Positions 51,712-61,910 of a stretch of 64,000 bases of DNA are shown here, one piece after another. The stretch's first letter is position 1, and each line of letters starts with the position of its first letter. The DNA is from Clostridium akagii DSM 12554 (GTDB taxonomy: Bacteria; Bacillota; Clostridia; Clostridiales; Clostridiaceae): NCBI RefSeq assembly GCF_000686725.1, contig NZ_JMLK01000007.1, positions 124,001 through 188,000 on the forward strand, written 5' to 3'. The notes under the pieces are model-generated. The model had not been told where the DNA came from. It did no database searches and was given only the letters and a program-made list of their open reading frames with translations. Both the position numbers and the translations under genes were made by a program.

Positions 51712-52290
51712 CTAAATTGTTTTGTTAAGTGTATTGTCAGTGGTATGAAAAATACCACTTTTTTTTAGTAACACTGTAATAGGTACAGCAATAACAATAC
51801 CAACAGCAAATTGTGCAATATTTCCTGGAATATCAAGTAAAGATGTTGCTATAGCTACGTTTAGGTTTGTTGATACTGTAAGTCCATATACAATGATTCC
51901 TGCGCCTAAATATGCGATCACTTCCCAAATACCAGCTACAATAAAACTTATAGTATCTATTATAATATTTTTTCCAGTATGATTATATTTTAGAACAATG
52001 GCGCCAACAATTAATGCCATAACTGCCTTTATTACCAAGGTAAATGGCGAATAGATAGGATATCCACCTAATAAATCTGATAAAAAACCACCAATTCCAG
52101 CAGCTGCAGCTCCTTTTTTTCCACCTAGTATAATTGCACCTACAAATACCATGCTATCACCTATATTTACATAGCCAGTACCAGAAGGTGAGGGTATTTT
52201 TATTATAGAAATTGCAACAAAAATGATTGCGGCCATCATGGCTATTTGAGATAAAGATCTTAAATCTAATATATTTTTTGATTTATTCAT
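51712..52290 (-). CDS. ECF transporter S component
   Basis: Membrane protein of 192 aa with six hydrophobic segments, the substrate-binding S subunit of an energy-coupling factor vitamin transporter. The first helix motif is SQIAMMAAIIFVAI, with the small-residue face that contacts EcfT, and the loop GTGYVNIGDSMVFVGAIILGG is common to the DUF1393/HmpT-like group. The EcfA/A'/T module is not in the window, so it would use a shared one. No riboswitch was seen in the 108-base divergent gap before it, so the substrate is open. Confidence 0.85.
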   Translation of the reverse strand: MNKSKNILDLRSLSQIAMMAAIIFVAISIIKIPSPSGTGYVNIGDSMVFVGAIILGGKKGAAAAGIGGFLSDLLGGYPIYSPFTLVIKAVMALIVGAIVLKYNHTGKNIIIDTISFIVAGIWEVIAYLGAGIIVYGLTVSTNLNVAIATSLLDIPGNIAQFAVGIVIAVPITVLLKKSGIFHTTDNTLNKTI

Positions 52291-52398
52291 ATATATTTCA
52301 CTCCTTTAGTAAAGTTATAATGAGATTATATAATAAATATTTAAATTATTAAAGTGTATGGGTACAAACTTCAAATATAATATATAAGGGGATATTTT

Positions 52399-53451
52399 AT
52401 GAGACAGGAATTAAAAACACATGTAGAGCAAATACATAGTGATTTTACTATTGTAGATGCTCATTTTGATATGTTAGGGGATGTCTTAAAAAAAAGAAGA
52501 ATGGGATATACAAAGGTTATAGAGCGAGATTTTATACCGGATTTTATAAGCGGAGGAGTAAATATAGTTGTGGCTTCATTATTTGTGGAAAATCAATATG
52601 TTCCAGAAATGGCAATGAGAAATGCTTTGGACCAAATCTCAGCATTATATGAAGAAATAGAAGAATCACCTGACAAAATTATTATCTGTAAAACTTACCA
52701 GGATATATTAACAGCTATTAAAAATAAACAATTGGGAGTAATCTTATCGTTTGAAGGTGCTGAACCCATAGGAAATGATTTGAAACTGCTAAGGATTTTC
52801 TATGAGCTAGGGGTAAGGATTCTTGGTCTTGTATGGAGTAGAAGAAATTATGCAGGTGATGGCTGTCATTTTCAGCAGGTTGAAGAAGGGCAAAAAGGCG
52901 GGCTTACTGATTTTGGAGTTAAACTTGTACGGGAAGCAGAAAAGCTAGGTATGTTTATAGATGTAAGTCATCTGAATGATGAAGGGTTTTGGGATGTTAT
53001 GAAAATAGCTAAAAAACCAGTAATAGCATCTCATTCAAATAGTAGGAGTATTGTAAATCATCCAAGGAATCTTACCGATGAACAGATTAAAGCTGTTGCA
53101 AAACATGGAGGAGTTATAGGCATGAATGCATACAGTGATTTTGTATCTGAGGAAACTTTGACTAAAAATGCTGAAGGTTTAGTAAAACATGTACTTCATA
53201 TAGTTGATTTAGTTGGCATAAAACATATTGGGTTAGGTTTTGATTTCTGTGATTTGTTTACATCTTCTAATCCGAATTTTTTACCTGATAAAAAAGAAAA
53301 AAAATCTTTTGATGTTATAAAAGGACATAAAAACATAAAGAAATTTACTGAGAGGCTCATTATCCATGGGTTTAAAGATGAAGAAATAAAACTAATTCTT
53401 GGAGGTAATTTTTTAGAGATTTATAAACAAAGTTTAACAAAAATTAATTAA
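52399..53451 (+). CDS. Membrane dipeptidase, peptidase family M19
   Basis: Zinc dipeptidase of 350 aa from the renal-dipeptidase family. The first metal ligands are in VDAHFDML (D-x-H-type), the bridging Glu in LSFEGAEPIG, and further His ligands in IDVSHLNDEGFWDV and IASHSNSR. The DFCD motif near the end fits the family. It has no signal peptide and should be cytoplasmic. It hydrolyses dipeptides, some members also beta-lactams or D-amino-acid peptides. It is followed by a chemoreceptor with its own leader. Confidence 0.9.
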   Translation: MRQELKTHVEQIHSDFTIVDAHFDMLGDVLKKRRMGYTKVIERDFIPDFISGGVNIVVASLFVENQYVPEMAMRNALDQISALYEEIEESPDKIIICKTYQDILTAIKNKQLGVILSFEGAEPIGNDLKLLRIFYELGVRILGLVWSRRNYAGDGCHFQQVEEGQKGGLTDFGVKLVREAEKLGMFIDVSHLNDEGFWDVMKIAKKPVIASHSNSRSIVNHPRNLTDEQIKAVAKHGGVIGMNAYSDFVSEETLTKNAEGLVKHVLHIVDLVGIKHIGLGFDFCDLFTSSNPNFLPDKKEKKSFDVIKGHKNIKKFTERLIIHGFKDEEIKLILGGNFLEIYKQSLTKIN

Positions 53452-53552
53452 AAAATTTATTTTCACACAAACTTCACATGATAAGTACACAGTGATGTAA
53501 TAATTCCTATGTATAATTACAACATGTTACATAGGAAGTGGGGGAATTAAAA

Positions 53553-55292
53553 ATGAACTTTTTCAAAAATATAAAATTAGGTAAAAAAATAGCGTTACTT
53601 TCAACTAGTTTTCTGATATTTTTAGTTATTGTAGGTTTTGTTTCAATAAAGGATTTGGCAGATAGTAATGGACAACTTAGAGAACTTAATAATTCTAGAA
53701 TGACTCCAATTGTACAATTGGAAAATGTAAAGACTGATATTGAGTATATAAGATCGCAGAGCAATTCACTTATGAATGCATCGGATGCTGCAGCAAAGGA
53801 AAAAATAGTAACAAATATTACCACGAAAGAAAAGGTAATAGCCACTAGTTTGTCAGTTTACAAAAGTAACACTGATTTTAAAACTGTACTTAGTAATTAT
53901 AATAAATATATAACAGCTATAAATACATTTACTAAAAATCAAGAAGGTACTGATAATCAACAACAAGCAAATATGCAAGCTCAATCAGCACCAGGTACTA
54001 AAAGGGCTGAGCCAAGTGATATGGCAAATTTAGATAGTACAAAGACAGCAATAGAGTCCTCATTAGATAAAATTATTAATAAACATGTTACTGCTGCAAA
54101 ACAAATATATAGTGACAGTGAAACATTTTTTATTAAAACTGTAATTGGAGCCGGGATATTTATATTGATGTGTATATTAATAGTAATAGCTTTGTCAATT
54201 TTTATAATAAAATCTATTGTTGTTCCTGTTAATAAGGTTACTCTAAAACTTAAGGAAATTTCAGATAGCAATGGAGATTTGACTCAAAGGATAGGATATG
54301 ACAGTAAAGATGAAATAGGGGAATTAAGCACTAATTTCGATTTGTTTATGAGTAAGCTTCAATTAATGGTTGGTGAAGTTACAGAATCAGCTAAGACAAT
54401 TTCTGATTCCACCATAGGTTTACATAAGGCTAGCTTTTCTAGTACACAGTCTTTAGAAGAAATATCAAATACTATAATGGAAATAGCCTCAGATACTACA
54501 GATTCTGCCGCTGCTATTGAAGAAACTAATGCTAGTCTTAGTGAGGCTTCAAATTTTAGTGAGTCTACAGCAGCAGCAAGTAAAAATACTACTAATAACG
54601 GTATGAATGTAAAGCGAGCAGCAGAAAAAAGTGCGTTCAAAATATCTGAAATCACAGAAAACATTACTGAAATAGCCACATCCTCAAAAGAAGTATCTAC
54701 TATTATAAACGAACTCGACTATTCCTCAAAAAAAATAGGTGATATTATTAAGATAATAACATCAATTTCAGGTCAGACTAATCTTTTAGCATTAAATGCA
54801 GCAATTGAAGCTGCAAGGGCAGGGGAAGCGGGTAAAGGATTTAGTGTAGTAGCTGAAGAAATACGAAAATTGGCAGATGAGAGCAATAAAGCAGCAGCAG
54901 AAATAGCAGGTTTAATTAAGGATAATCAGTCAAAATCAAGTTTGGCAGTAACTTCTGCTGAAAAAGTTGAAGAAAGAGTATCAATTGGAGTAAATAAAGC
55001 AGTGGAAGTTAAGGCCAGTATGCAAAGCATAATTAAAAATATACAAGAAATTGCAGTAGAGATAGAGGAAATAGATAAGTCTAATGAGCAACAGGTGGCA
55101 AGTAGTAGGGAAATAGAGAAAGCCGTGGGAAATATAGCTCATAGTTCAAACAAAATGGCAGAAGGAACTGAGAATATTAGTGCTAGTATACAGGAACAAC
55201 TTAGTACAATGAATGAAATAGAAAAGACTACAGAAAGTTTATCAAAAATGGCAGAAAAACTTAATAAAATAACACTTGGATTTACAGTATAG
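53553..55292 (+). CDS. Methyl-accepting chemotaxis protein
   Basis: Chemoreceptor of 579 aa, started at ATG 53553 behind GGGGGAA; an upstream in-frame GTG at 53538 overlaps the SD. A first membrane helix at about 12-32 is followed by a four-helix-bundle periplasmic-type domain with a Gln-rich loop near residues 135-150. The second helix is at about 197-220. HAMP (about 222-275) and an MCP signalling domain follow, with [20 protein letters not shown] and [20 protein letters not shown] (read in parts). It relays an outside ligand to CheA. The ligand is unknown. Confidence 0.92.
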   Translation: MNFFKNIKLGKKIALLSTSFLIFLVIVGFVSIKDLADSNGQLRELNNSRMTPIVQLENVKTDIEYIRSQSNSLMNASDAAAKEKIVTNITTKEKVIATSLSVYKSNTDFKTVLSNYNKYITAINTFTKNQEGTDNQQQANMQAQSAPGTKRAEPSDMANLDSTKTAIESSLDKIINKHVTAAKQIYSDSETFFIKTVIGAGIFILMCILIVIALSIFIIKSIVVPVNKVTLKLKEISDSNGDLTQRIGYDSKDEIGELSTNFDLFMSKLQLMVGEVTESAKTISDSTIGLHKASFSSTQSLEEISNTIMEIASDTTDSAAAIEETNASLSEASNFSESTAAASKNTTNNGMNVKRAAEKSAFKISEITENITEIATSSKEVSTIINELDYSSKKIGDIIKIITSISGQTNLLALNAAIEAARAGEAGKGFSVVAEEIRKLADESNKAAAEIAGLIKDNQSKSSLAVTSAEKVEERVSIGVNKAVEVKASMQSIIKNIQEIAVEIEEIDKSNEQQVASSREIEKAVGNIAHSSNKMAEGTENISASIQEQLSTMNEIEKTTESLSKMAEKLNKITLGFTV

Positions 55293-55320
55293 TTTGGCAA
55301 GAGACAAATTAAGAGGTTAG

Positions 55321-55369
55321 GAAGATAAGCAGATTTGTGTAAATAAATCTACCTATCTTCATTTTTTTT
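55321..55369 (+). terminator. Terminator of the chemoreceptor gene
   Basis: GAAGATA (55321-55327) pairs with TATCTTC (55354-55360), with an inner AGATTT/AAATCT stem, followed by eight T. Confidence 0.85.
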
Positions 55370-55464
55370 GATTTTTTGCCTTTGGCAGAAAAATCATCCT
55401 CTACTTGTCACTTGCAATTTGTCACTTTCCCTCATGGTTTATGACTAGTGAATTTATTTAGTAC

Positions 55465-55510
55465 AACATACTTTATTTTATAAGTATATACTTATAAAAT
55501 AAAGTATGTT
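55465..55510. promoter_or_regulatory. Perfect 46-bp palindrome before the glycan operon
   Basis: Both 23-base arms are exactly complementary with no loop; the centre is AAGTATATACTT. It ends 43 bases before the ATG of the first operon gene and after the terminator of the chemoreceptor. There is no T run on the plus strand. It could be a large operator for a dimeric regulator, such as the GntR protein encoded at the other end of the operon, or a cruciform-forming site. Confidence 0.7.
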
Positions 55511-55553
55511 ATTATAAATTTATAAAAATTAATGATTGAATTTAGGGGTGATT

Positions 55554-57068
55554 ATGGTGGTATTGAAGCTAGCAACTGTCTTTTCAGATAACATGGTACT
55601 TCAGAGAGAGGCTGAGGTTGTTATATGGGGTGAGGCAGAAGAAAATACAACAGTTAAAGGTATAATATGTGGACAAACTTCAGAATGTAAGGTGAAAAAT
55701 GGTGGTTTTAGATTAACATTTAATTCACTTGAAGTTGGAGGACCCTTTCAGCTAGAGGTTTCATCTGAAAATGAGAGTATTGTTGTAAAAAATATTCTTG
55801 TTGGAGATGTGTGGGTTGCTGGAGGCCAGTCCAATATGCAACTAAGGCTTAAGGATTCGGCTAATGGACAAGAATATATTCAGAAATCCAATTATCCTGA
55901 AATTAGGTATTATGAAGTTCCAGAAATAGAATATGAAGATGATAAAATACGAATTCCAAATCTCTTAGATAAAGGTTGGCAGAGTTTCTCTAAGGAGCAT
56001 TCACAATATTTTTCTGCAGTGGCATATCATTTTGCAATAAATTTGTATAAAGATTTATCCATTCCCATTGGAATCATTGACTGTGATAAGGGTGGTACAT
56101 CAGCAGCATGTTGGATGTCAGAAAAATATTTAGCTAAAGATGAAAACGTTAAGATTGCATACTTGGATGAGTATAAAAAAACTATTAAAAACCTTACGGG
56201 GGAAGAAGAAGATAGACAAATCAATGATTTACACGAATCTCAAAAAAATTATACTAAAAGAGAAGCAGAATACAAGAAAAAATATCCACAAAACACCTTA
56301 GAAGAACTGCAACATGACATTGGATATGCTCCATGGAAACCTCCTATTGGAAGAAAGTCATATCTTAGGCCCTGTGGATTATATAAAACTATGTTAAGAA
56401 AAATCACTCCTTATACGATTAAGGGGGTACTATGGTATCAAGGGGAAGAGGATTCACCAAAATCTAGGCTTTATAAGAGTCTTTTTAAAAGTGTAATAGA
56501 AAATTGGAGGGAGGATTTTGAAAATGAAAATTTGCCATTTATATTTGTGCAACTTCCAATGTTTAATGATGAAAAGCTAGATACTTGGCAGATAATAAGG
56601 GATGCTCAGCTTTACACATTAAAAAATATAAAAAATACTTCTATGGTTGTAACTGTAGATTGCGGTGAAAAAGAAAATGTTCATCCAAAGGATAAAAAAA
56701 CTGTGGGAGAAAGACTGGCACTATTAGTAAGGCAAGATATATATAATGAAGATATTAAGGGACACTCTCCTATATATAGTGGATATGAGTTGAAAGGGGA
56801 TAAAATAGCTATATCTTTTGATTATGTTGAAACTGGAGATCTTGTAATACAAGAAGGAAAAGATTTAAATGGGTTTGAAGTAAGTGATGGTAACGGAAAA
56901 TATTATCAAGCAAAAGCTGAGATTTTTGGGGATAAGGTGATTGTTTATAGTGAAAAAGTTAAAGAACCAAAGTCGGTTAGATATGGGTGGAGGAATTATG
57001 TTGAAATAAACCTATTCAATAAATACGGATTACCGGCATCACCATTTAATACAGAAAGTAAATACTAA
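55554..57068 (+). CDS. SASA-family carbohydrate acetylesterase (sialate-O-acetylesterase-like)
   Basis: SGNH-type esterase of 504 aa from ATG 55554 (GGGGTGATT upstream). The nucleophile motif is AGGQSNMQ, and the Asp/His partner is in ENVHPKDKKTVGERLA. The N-terminus (LATVFSDNMVLQREAEVVIWGEA) is typical of the family. It has no signal peptide, so it would act on imported material. Although named for sialic acid, such enzymes also deacetylate xylan and mannan oligosaccharides. As first gene of the operon with GH1 and GH113-like enzymes, removal of acetyl groups from mannan fragments is the likeliest role. Confidence 0.87.
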   Translation: MVVLKLATVFSDNMVLQREAEVVIWGEAEENTTVKGIICGQTSECKVKNGGFRLTFNSLEVGGPFQLEVSSENESIVVKNILVGDVWVAGGQSNMQLRLKDSANGQEYIQKSNYPEIRYYEVPEIEYEDDKIRIPNLLDKGWQSFSKEHSQYFSAVAYHFAINLYKDLSIPIGIIDCDKGGTSAACWMSEKYLAKDENVKIAYLDEYKKTIKNLTGEEEDRQINDLHESQKNYTKREAEYKKKYPQNTLEELQHDIGYAPWKPPIGRKSYLRPCGLYKTMLRKITPYTIKGVLWYQGEEDSPKSRLYKSLFKSVIENWREDFENENLPFIFVQLPMFNDEKLDTWQIIRDAQLYTLKNIKNTSMVVTVDCGEKENVHPKDKKTVGERLALLVRQDIYNEDIKGHSPIYSGYELKGDKIAISFDYVETGDLVIQEGKDLNGFEVSDGNGKYYQAKAEIFGDKVIVYSEKVKEPKSVRYGWRNYVEINLFNKYGLPASPFNTESKY

Positions 57069-57090
57069 AATTTAGAATGGAGTGGTAAAA

Positions 57091-58479
57091 TTGAAATATA
57101 AATTTCCAAAAAACTTTTGGTGGGGTGCAGCAACATCCGGGCCTCAATCAGAAGGAAGATTTAATAAAAAACATAGTAGCATTTTTGATTATTGGTATGA
57201 TATAGAGCCAACAGCATTTTATGATCAGGTTGGACCGAATATTGCCTCGAATTTTTATAATAGTTACGAAGAAGATTTGAAGATGATGAAGAGCATAGGT
57301 CTTAACTCATTCAGAACATCCATTCAGTGGACAAGACTTATAAAAAATTTTGAAACAGCAGAAGTTGATGAAGACGGAGTTAACTTTTATAATAATGTTA
57401 TAAATCAATGTGTTGAACTAGGCATGATACCAATAATCAATCTACATCATTTTGATTTGCCAATAGAATTATATGAAAAATATGGGGGATGGGAATCAAA
57501 ACACGTTGTAGAATTGTTTGCTAAGTTTGCTAAAAAGTGTTTTCAACTCTATGGAGATAGAGTTAAATATTGGACCACTTTTAATGAACCAATAGTTATT
57601 GTTCAAGGACAATATTTAAGTCAGTTTCATTATCCTAATTTAGTTAATGGTAAAAAAGCCATGCAAGTAGCATATAACTTAAATCTTGCATCAGCAAAAG
57701 CTATAGAGGAATTTAGAAAAGGCAAATATAATAAAGATGGGAAGATAGGCATAGTTCTAAATCTTACCCCTGCATATCCAAGAACACAATCAAAGGATGA
57801 CTTAGAAGCAGCGGATATTGCAAATATGATTGATAACAGAATTTTTTTAGATACAGCAGTTCTAGGCAAATATCCTGAGGGATTGACACAAATGCTTGAA
57901 AAAGATGGAGTCATATGGGAATATACAGAGGATGAAATTAAATTACTTCAAAATAATAAAGTGGATTTTTTAGGTGTGAATTTTTATCAACCACTTAGAG
58001 TAAAAAAGAGAGAAAATAAATTTGATGATTCTAAAGGGTGGCTCCCTGATAAATATTATGAAAGTTATGAAAAACCAGGTAGAAGGATTAATCCTGATAA
58101 AAATTGGGAAATATACCCTGAAGCTATGTATGATATTGCTATAAATATAAGAGATAATTATGAAAATATCCCTTGGTATGTTTCTGAAAATGGAATGGGC
58201 GTACATGGGGAGGAAAAATTTATGGATGAAAATGGAATGGTAGTTGATGATTATAGAATCCAGTTTATTACTGAACATCTTCAGTTCCTCCATAAAGGTA
58301 TTGAGGAAGGTTCAAATTGTTTTGGTTATCATCTTTGGACACCAATAGATTGTTGGTCATGGAAAAATGCTTATAGAAATAGATATGGGCTTATTTCACT
58401 AGACCTACCATCTCAGACAAAAACCATTAAAAAATCTGGATATTGGTTTAAAGAAGCAGCAGAAAACAACGGATTTTAG
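57091..58479 (+). CDS. GH1 beta-glucosidase or 6-phospho-beta-glucosidase
   Basis: Family 1 glycosidase of 462 aa. I start it at TTG 57091 behind GGAGTGG; GTG 57082 is an alternative. Acid/base E166 is in TTFNEP and nucleophile E366 in VSENG. The aglycone/glycone motif that is usually NFEW reads CWSW (421-424), so the Glu that contacts O4/O6 of the sugar is replaced by Ser. Such a change is seen in 6-phospho-glycosidases, but their full Ser-Lys-Tyr set is not clear. It acts in the cytoplasm on beta-linked di- or oligosaccharides delivered by the ABC importer. Confidence 0.9.
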   Translation: MKYKFPKNFWWGAATSGPQSEGRFNKKHSSIFDYWYDIEPTAFYDQVGPNIASNFYNSYEEDLKMMKSIGLNSFRTSIQWTRLIKNFETAEVDEDGVNFYNNVINQCVELGMIPIINLHHFDLPIELYEKYGGWESKHVVELFAKFAKKCFQLYGDRVKYWTTFNEPIVIVQGQYLSQFHYPNLVNGKKAMQVAYNLNLASAKAIEEFRKGKYNKDGKIGIVLNLTPAYPRTQSKDDLEAADIANMIDNRIFLDTAVLGKYPEGLTQMLEKDGVIWEYTEDEIKLLQNNKVDFLGVNFYQPLRVKKRENKFDDSKGWLPDKYYESYEKPGRRINPDKNWEIYPEAMYDIAINIRDNYENIPWYVSENGMGVHGEEKFMDENGMVVDDYRIQFITEHLQFLHKGIEEGSNCFGYHLWTPIDCWSWKNAYRNRYGLISLDLPSQTKTIKKSGYWFKEAAENNGF

Positions 58480-58521
58480 AAAGTTATAGGTGACAAATGC
58501 GATTAGGGGGAGAGGTGAAAA

Positions 58522-59403
58522 ATGTATATACTAACATTTGATATAGGTGGAACTAGTGTAAAGTATGGCGTTTTAGACCGAAATGGAGATATATTTGAAA
58601 AGGGTAAGTTCAAAACACCACAAAATGATATTGATGAATTAATGGCTGGGATTCTACATATTAAGTCGAAGTTTGAAAAAAAATACGATTTTGAAGGCAT
58701 AGCAATGAGCTGCCCTGGAGCAGTGGATGATAAAACTGGGTTTATAGGTGGTGCCAGTGCGGTGCCTTGTATACACGGTTTTAATTTTAGAAAAAAAATC
58801 ATGGAAAAAACGGGAATTGAGAATGTTAGAATGGATAATGATGGAAACTGTGCAGGACTTGCTGAAGTTTGGAAGGGCGCTGCAAAGGACAACAACGATG
58901 TTCTTTTTGTTATATTTGGATCAGGTATTGGAGGCGCTGTTATAAAAGATAAGAAAATTCATAAAGGAGCTCATCTTGAAGGTGGCGAGTTTGGATATAT
59001 GATTATTTCTGAGAAGTGTGATGTTCTAAGCGATGTTGCTTCACCTGTGAGTATGGCAAAAAATGTAGCCAAAAGAAAAGGGTTAGAATCCTTAACAGGG
59101 GAAGAAGCATTTAAACTTGCTGAAGATGGAGATATTATTGCTATTGATGAAATAGAGAAATTTTATTTTAATGTGGCAATAGGAATATATAATATTCAGT
59201 ATATATTTGATCCAGAGGTTATTGTAATTGGAGGAGGTATAAGTTCAAGATCAGATATTCTAGAAAATATAGAAAAAGGTATGGACAAAGTTATGAATAA
59301 AATTAAAATAGCGGAAATAGCAAAGATAAGACCAATAATAAAAAAATGTAAATTTAGGAATGATGCAAATCTTATTGGTGCAGTCTACAATTTTATAAGT
59401 TAG
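58522..59403 (+). CDS. ROK-family sugar kinase
   Basis: Kinase of 293 aa without a DNA-binding extension. The phosphate loop is FDIGGTSVKYG, the catalytic base is the Asp in MDNDGNCAG, and the second phosphate site is FGSGIGGAVI. The CxCGxxGCxE zinc motif of most ROK glucokinases is missing: after HLEGGEFGYM only a single Cys follows. This is a feature of the BglK-like beta-glucoside kinases of Gram-positive bacteria. It phosphorylates glucose, mannose or an intact disaccharide. RBS is GGGGGAGAGG; it belongs to the operon led by the esterase. Confidence 0.88.
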   Translation: MYILTFDIGGTSVKYGVLDRNGDIFEKGKFKTPQNDIDELMAGILHIKSKFEKKYDFEGIAMSCPGAVDDKTGFIGGASAVPCIHGFNFRKKIMEKTGIENVRMDNDGNCAGLAEVWKGAAKDNNDVLFVIFGSGIGGAVIKDKKIHKGAHLEGGEFGYMIISEKCDVLSDVASPVSMAKNVAKRKGLESLTGEEAFKLAEDGDIIAIDEIEKFYFNVAIGIYNIQYIFDPEVIVIGGGISSRSDILENIEKGMDKVMNKIKIAEIAKIRPIIKKCKFRNDANLIGAVYNFIS

Positions 59404-59487
59404 TAGTTTAATTAATTTAAATGTATATATTTTTTAAAGAAAGTATATACATTTAAAAAAATATAGTATATAATAAAAATATGGAAA

Positions 59488-59501
59488 TGTAAACGATATA
59501 T
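59488..59501 (+). promoter_or_regulatory. cre-like site before the sugar-binding protein gene
   Basis: TGTAAACGATATAT matches the CcpA site in 12 of 14 positions. It lies in the 200-base gap between the kinase and the binding protein, which also has AT-rich promoter-like sequence (TATAATAAAAAT at about 59470) and so may start an internal transcript. Confidence 0.4.
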
Positions 59502-59603
59502 ATATATATGGAAATAAGGAATTTTAAGATCTTTTATTATTGTGGAAACGGCATTAGCCTTTCTTTATATTAACAATATAGTAAAACTAGGGGGAATTTT
59601 ATA

Positions 59604-60902
59604 ATGAAAAAAAAGGCTTTGGTAGCAATGATGACATGTGCATTAGTAGCGAGTGTTTTTGTTGGTTGCGGATCAAGTAGTTCAAGTTCAAGTGATAAAA
59701 TAACACTTACAGTTCTTACAAATCGTACAGATATAGCAGATTCTGTGTTAAACAAAACTTACAGGGCTGCATACTTAAAGCTTCATCCAAATGTAACATT
59801 AAAATTTGAATCTGATGTTGCTTACGACAAGGACACAGAGACAAGACTGAACTCAAAGAACTATGGAGATGTTCTATTAATTCCTGGTATTATTAACAAA
59901 TCTGAAGAACCAAACTATTTTGCGCCACTTGGAAAAGAAAAAGATTTAAGTAAGAAATATTATGGATTAACCGGTACAGGGGATCAATTTGGTGGGACAA
60001 TTTATGGTATACCAACAGAAATGAATGTAAGTGGCATAGTATATAATAAAAAAGTATTTAAAGACGCTGGCATAACGGAAATACCAACTACTGAAGAAGA
60101 TTTTATAAAAGATATGCAGTTAATTAAATCTAAAACTACTGCAACACCTTATTATACAAATTATAAAGATGGATGGCCATTAACTCAATGGGAGCCAGAT
60201 GTTACATCTGTATCAGGTAGTGCTTCATATTATAACGTTGATATGGTTAATGATGACTCTCCATTTTCACCAGGAAAACCTGAATATATAACATACAGTT
60301 TATTGAGCAATCTAGTAAAGAATAAGCTTGTAGAATCAGACCCAACTACTTCAGATTGGGATAAATCAAAAACGGGGCTAGCTCAAGGGAAAATTGGTGC
60401 TATGGAACTTGGCTGTTGGGCAGTTGGTCAAATTCAATCTCAAGCAACAAATAAAGACGATATAGGATTTATGCCCTTCCCATATAAAGTTAATGGAAAA
60501 AGTTATACTAACATGTCTGCAGATTATATGCTTGCTGTAAGTAAATATAGTAAACATATACAAGAATCTAAAGATTTTGTTACATGGTTTATAGAAAAAT
60601 CAGGATACTCAACTTATAATGGTACTATTAATACTTTGAAATCACAAGCAGCACCAAAAGTATTATCAAGTTTAACTGATTTAGGTGTTATAAAATTAGA
60701 GCCAACTGCTTCTAAGAGTGGTCAAGCAGATTGGAGTAATAAAATTGATAAAGCAGGACAAGTTGGGTTACAAACAGCAGATTTCAGACAAAAAATTGTT
60801 GAATCAGCTCTAGGAAATTCTAGTGATAGCTTCGATAAAATAATGAGTGATCTTAACGCTAAATGGAAAGCTGGAAGAGACGCAGTTAAAGCTGGGAACT
60901 AA
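59604..60902 (+). CDS. Sugar ABC transporter substrate-binding lipoprotein
   Basis: Family 1 extracellular solute-binding protein of 432 aa. The signal peptide ends VFVGCG with lipidated C22, followed by a Ser-rich linker. The mature domain has the bilobal pattern of oligosaccharide binders (DVLLIPGI, YGIPTEMNVSGIVYNKKVF, GAMELGCWAVGQI). It captures the oligosaccharide outside the cell and delivers it to the permeases at 61015 and 61911. The gene has its own RBS (GGGGG) and follows a gap with a cre-like element. The ATPase is not in the operon; a shared MsmK-type ATPase is usual. Confidence 0.9.
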   Translation: MKKKALVAMMTCALVASVFVGCGSSSSSSSDKITLTVLTNRTDIADSVLNKTYRAAYLKLHPNVTLKFESDVAYDKDTETRLNSKNYGDVLLIPGIINKSEEPNYFAPLGKEKDLSKKYYGLTGTGDQFGGTIYGIPTEMNVSGIVYNKKVFKDAGITEIPTTEEDFIKDMQLIKSKTTATPYYTNYKDGWPLTQWEPDVTSVSGSASYYNVDMVNDDSPFSPGKPEYITYSLLSNLVKNKLVESDPTTSDWDKSKTGLAQGKIGAMELGCWAVGQIQSQATNKDDIGFMPFPYKVNGKSYTNMSADYMLAVSKYSKHIQESKDFVTWFIEKSGYSTYNGTINTLKSQAAPKVLSSLTDLGVIKLEPTASKSGQADWSNKIDKAGQVGLQTADFRQKIVESALGNSSDSFDKIMSDLNAKWKAGRDAVKAGN

Positions 60903-60917
60903 ATAAAATAAAATTTG

Positions 60918-60958
60918 AGAACTTTGTCTTTGTTCTTTATGAATAAAAACAAGGTTCT
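60918..60958 (+). other. Intra-operon hairpin after the binding-protein gene
   Basis: AGAACTTTGT (60918-60927) pairs with ACAAGGTTCT (60949-60958) with one G-T pair and no strong T run. Hairpins at this place often protect the binding-protein message and lower expression of the permeases. Confidence 0.55.
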
Positions 60959-61014
60959 TACTTTAAAAAACAGAAATTATTTTATTAAAATCTATTTATG
61001 GTAGGTGAAATTTT

Positions 61015-61890
61015 ATGTTTAAAAAACTTAGTTATGAATCTCAAAAAAGAGTGATAATTGTATTGTTTACAATTATACCAATAGCAATGCTGGCAACATT
61101 TACCTATTATCCACTTGTTAGGATGATTGAGTATAGTTTTACTAGTTGGGATGGGTTATCGCAAAATATCAAATTTATAGGACTAAAAAATTATATAACG
61201 GTATTTACTAACCCAGATTATTTCAAAGTCTTTGGGGTAAGTTTATACTATCTAGCTGCTACGTTTGTACAACTAGCACTAGCACTATATTTTGCTACAG
61301 TTCTTAGCTTTAATGTTAGATTTAAAAACTTTTTCAAAGGTGCATTGTTTTTTCCATACCTTTTAAATGGTGTTGCAATTGCATTTATATTTCAATATTT
61401 CTTTCAAGTAAATGGTACTTTTGATACAGTTCTAAAAGCTATTGGACTTGGCACACATACTCAGTTATGGCTTGGTAATCCTAAAATAATTAATATTTCA
61501 CTTGCCGCTGTATCTGTTTGGAGATATATGGGCGGAAATTTTATAATATTCTTAGGGACAATACAAGCTATAGACCCACAAATATATGAAGCTGCTGAAA
61601 TTGATGGTGCAAATAGATTTCAACAATTTATTAATATTATACTTCCAAATCTAAAGAGAATTATTTCACTTAATTTAATTCTTGCATTAAGTGGAGCATT
61701 TAGCGCATTTGAAATTCCGTTTATTATGACAAATGGAGCAAATGGAAGTAAAACGTTTGTTATGGAAGCTTTAGAAGTTGCTTTTAACTTTCAAAAGGTT
61801 GGACTCGCTTGTGCCATGGGAATAATTTTATTATTAATTTGTATTTTTGTAACAGTACTTCAAAAGGGATTGCTAGTTGATGAAGATTAA
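61015..61890 (+). CDS. Sugar ABC transporter permease, MalF type
   Basis: Membrane subunit of 291 aa with six hydrophobic segments. The EAA loop reads YEAAEIDGANRFQQFINIILPNLKR, the contact site for the ATPase. The N-terminus (PLVRMIEYSFTSWDG) is typical of MalF/UgpA-like permeases. It is preceded by GGTAGG and followed 20 bases later by the MalG-type gene. The two form the channel for the oligosaccharide. Specificity is not visible here and is inferred from the glycosidases in the operon. Confidence 0.9.
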   Translation: MFKKLSYESQKRVIIVLFTIIPIAMLATFTYYPLVRMIEYSFTSWDGLSQNIKFIGLKNYITVFTNPDYFKVFGVSLYYLAATFVQLALALYFATVLSFNVRFKNFFKGALFFPYLLNGVAIAFIFQYFFQVNGTFDTVLKAIGLGTHTQLWLGNPKIINISLAAVSVWRYMGGNFIIFLGTIQAIDPQIYEAAEIDGANRFQQFINIILPNLKRIISLNLILALSGAFSAFEIPFIMTNGANGSKTFVMEALEVAFNFQKVGLACAMGIILLLICIFVTVLQKGLLVDED

Positions 61891-61910
61891 TTTGAAAGGA
61901 GAAATAAAAT

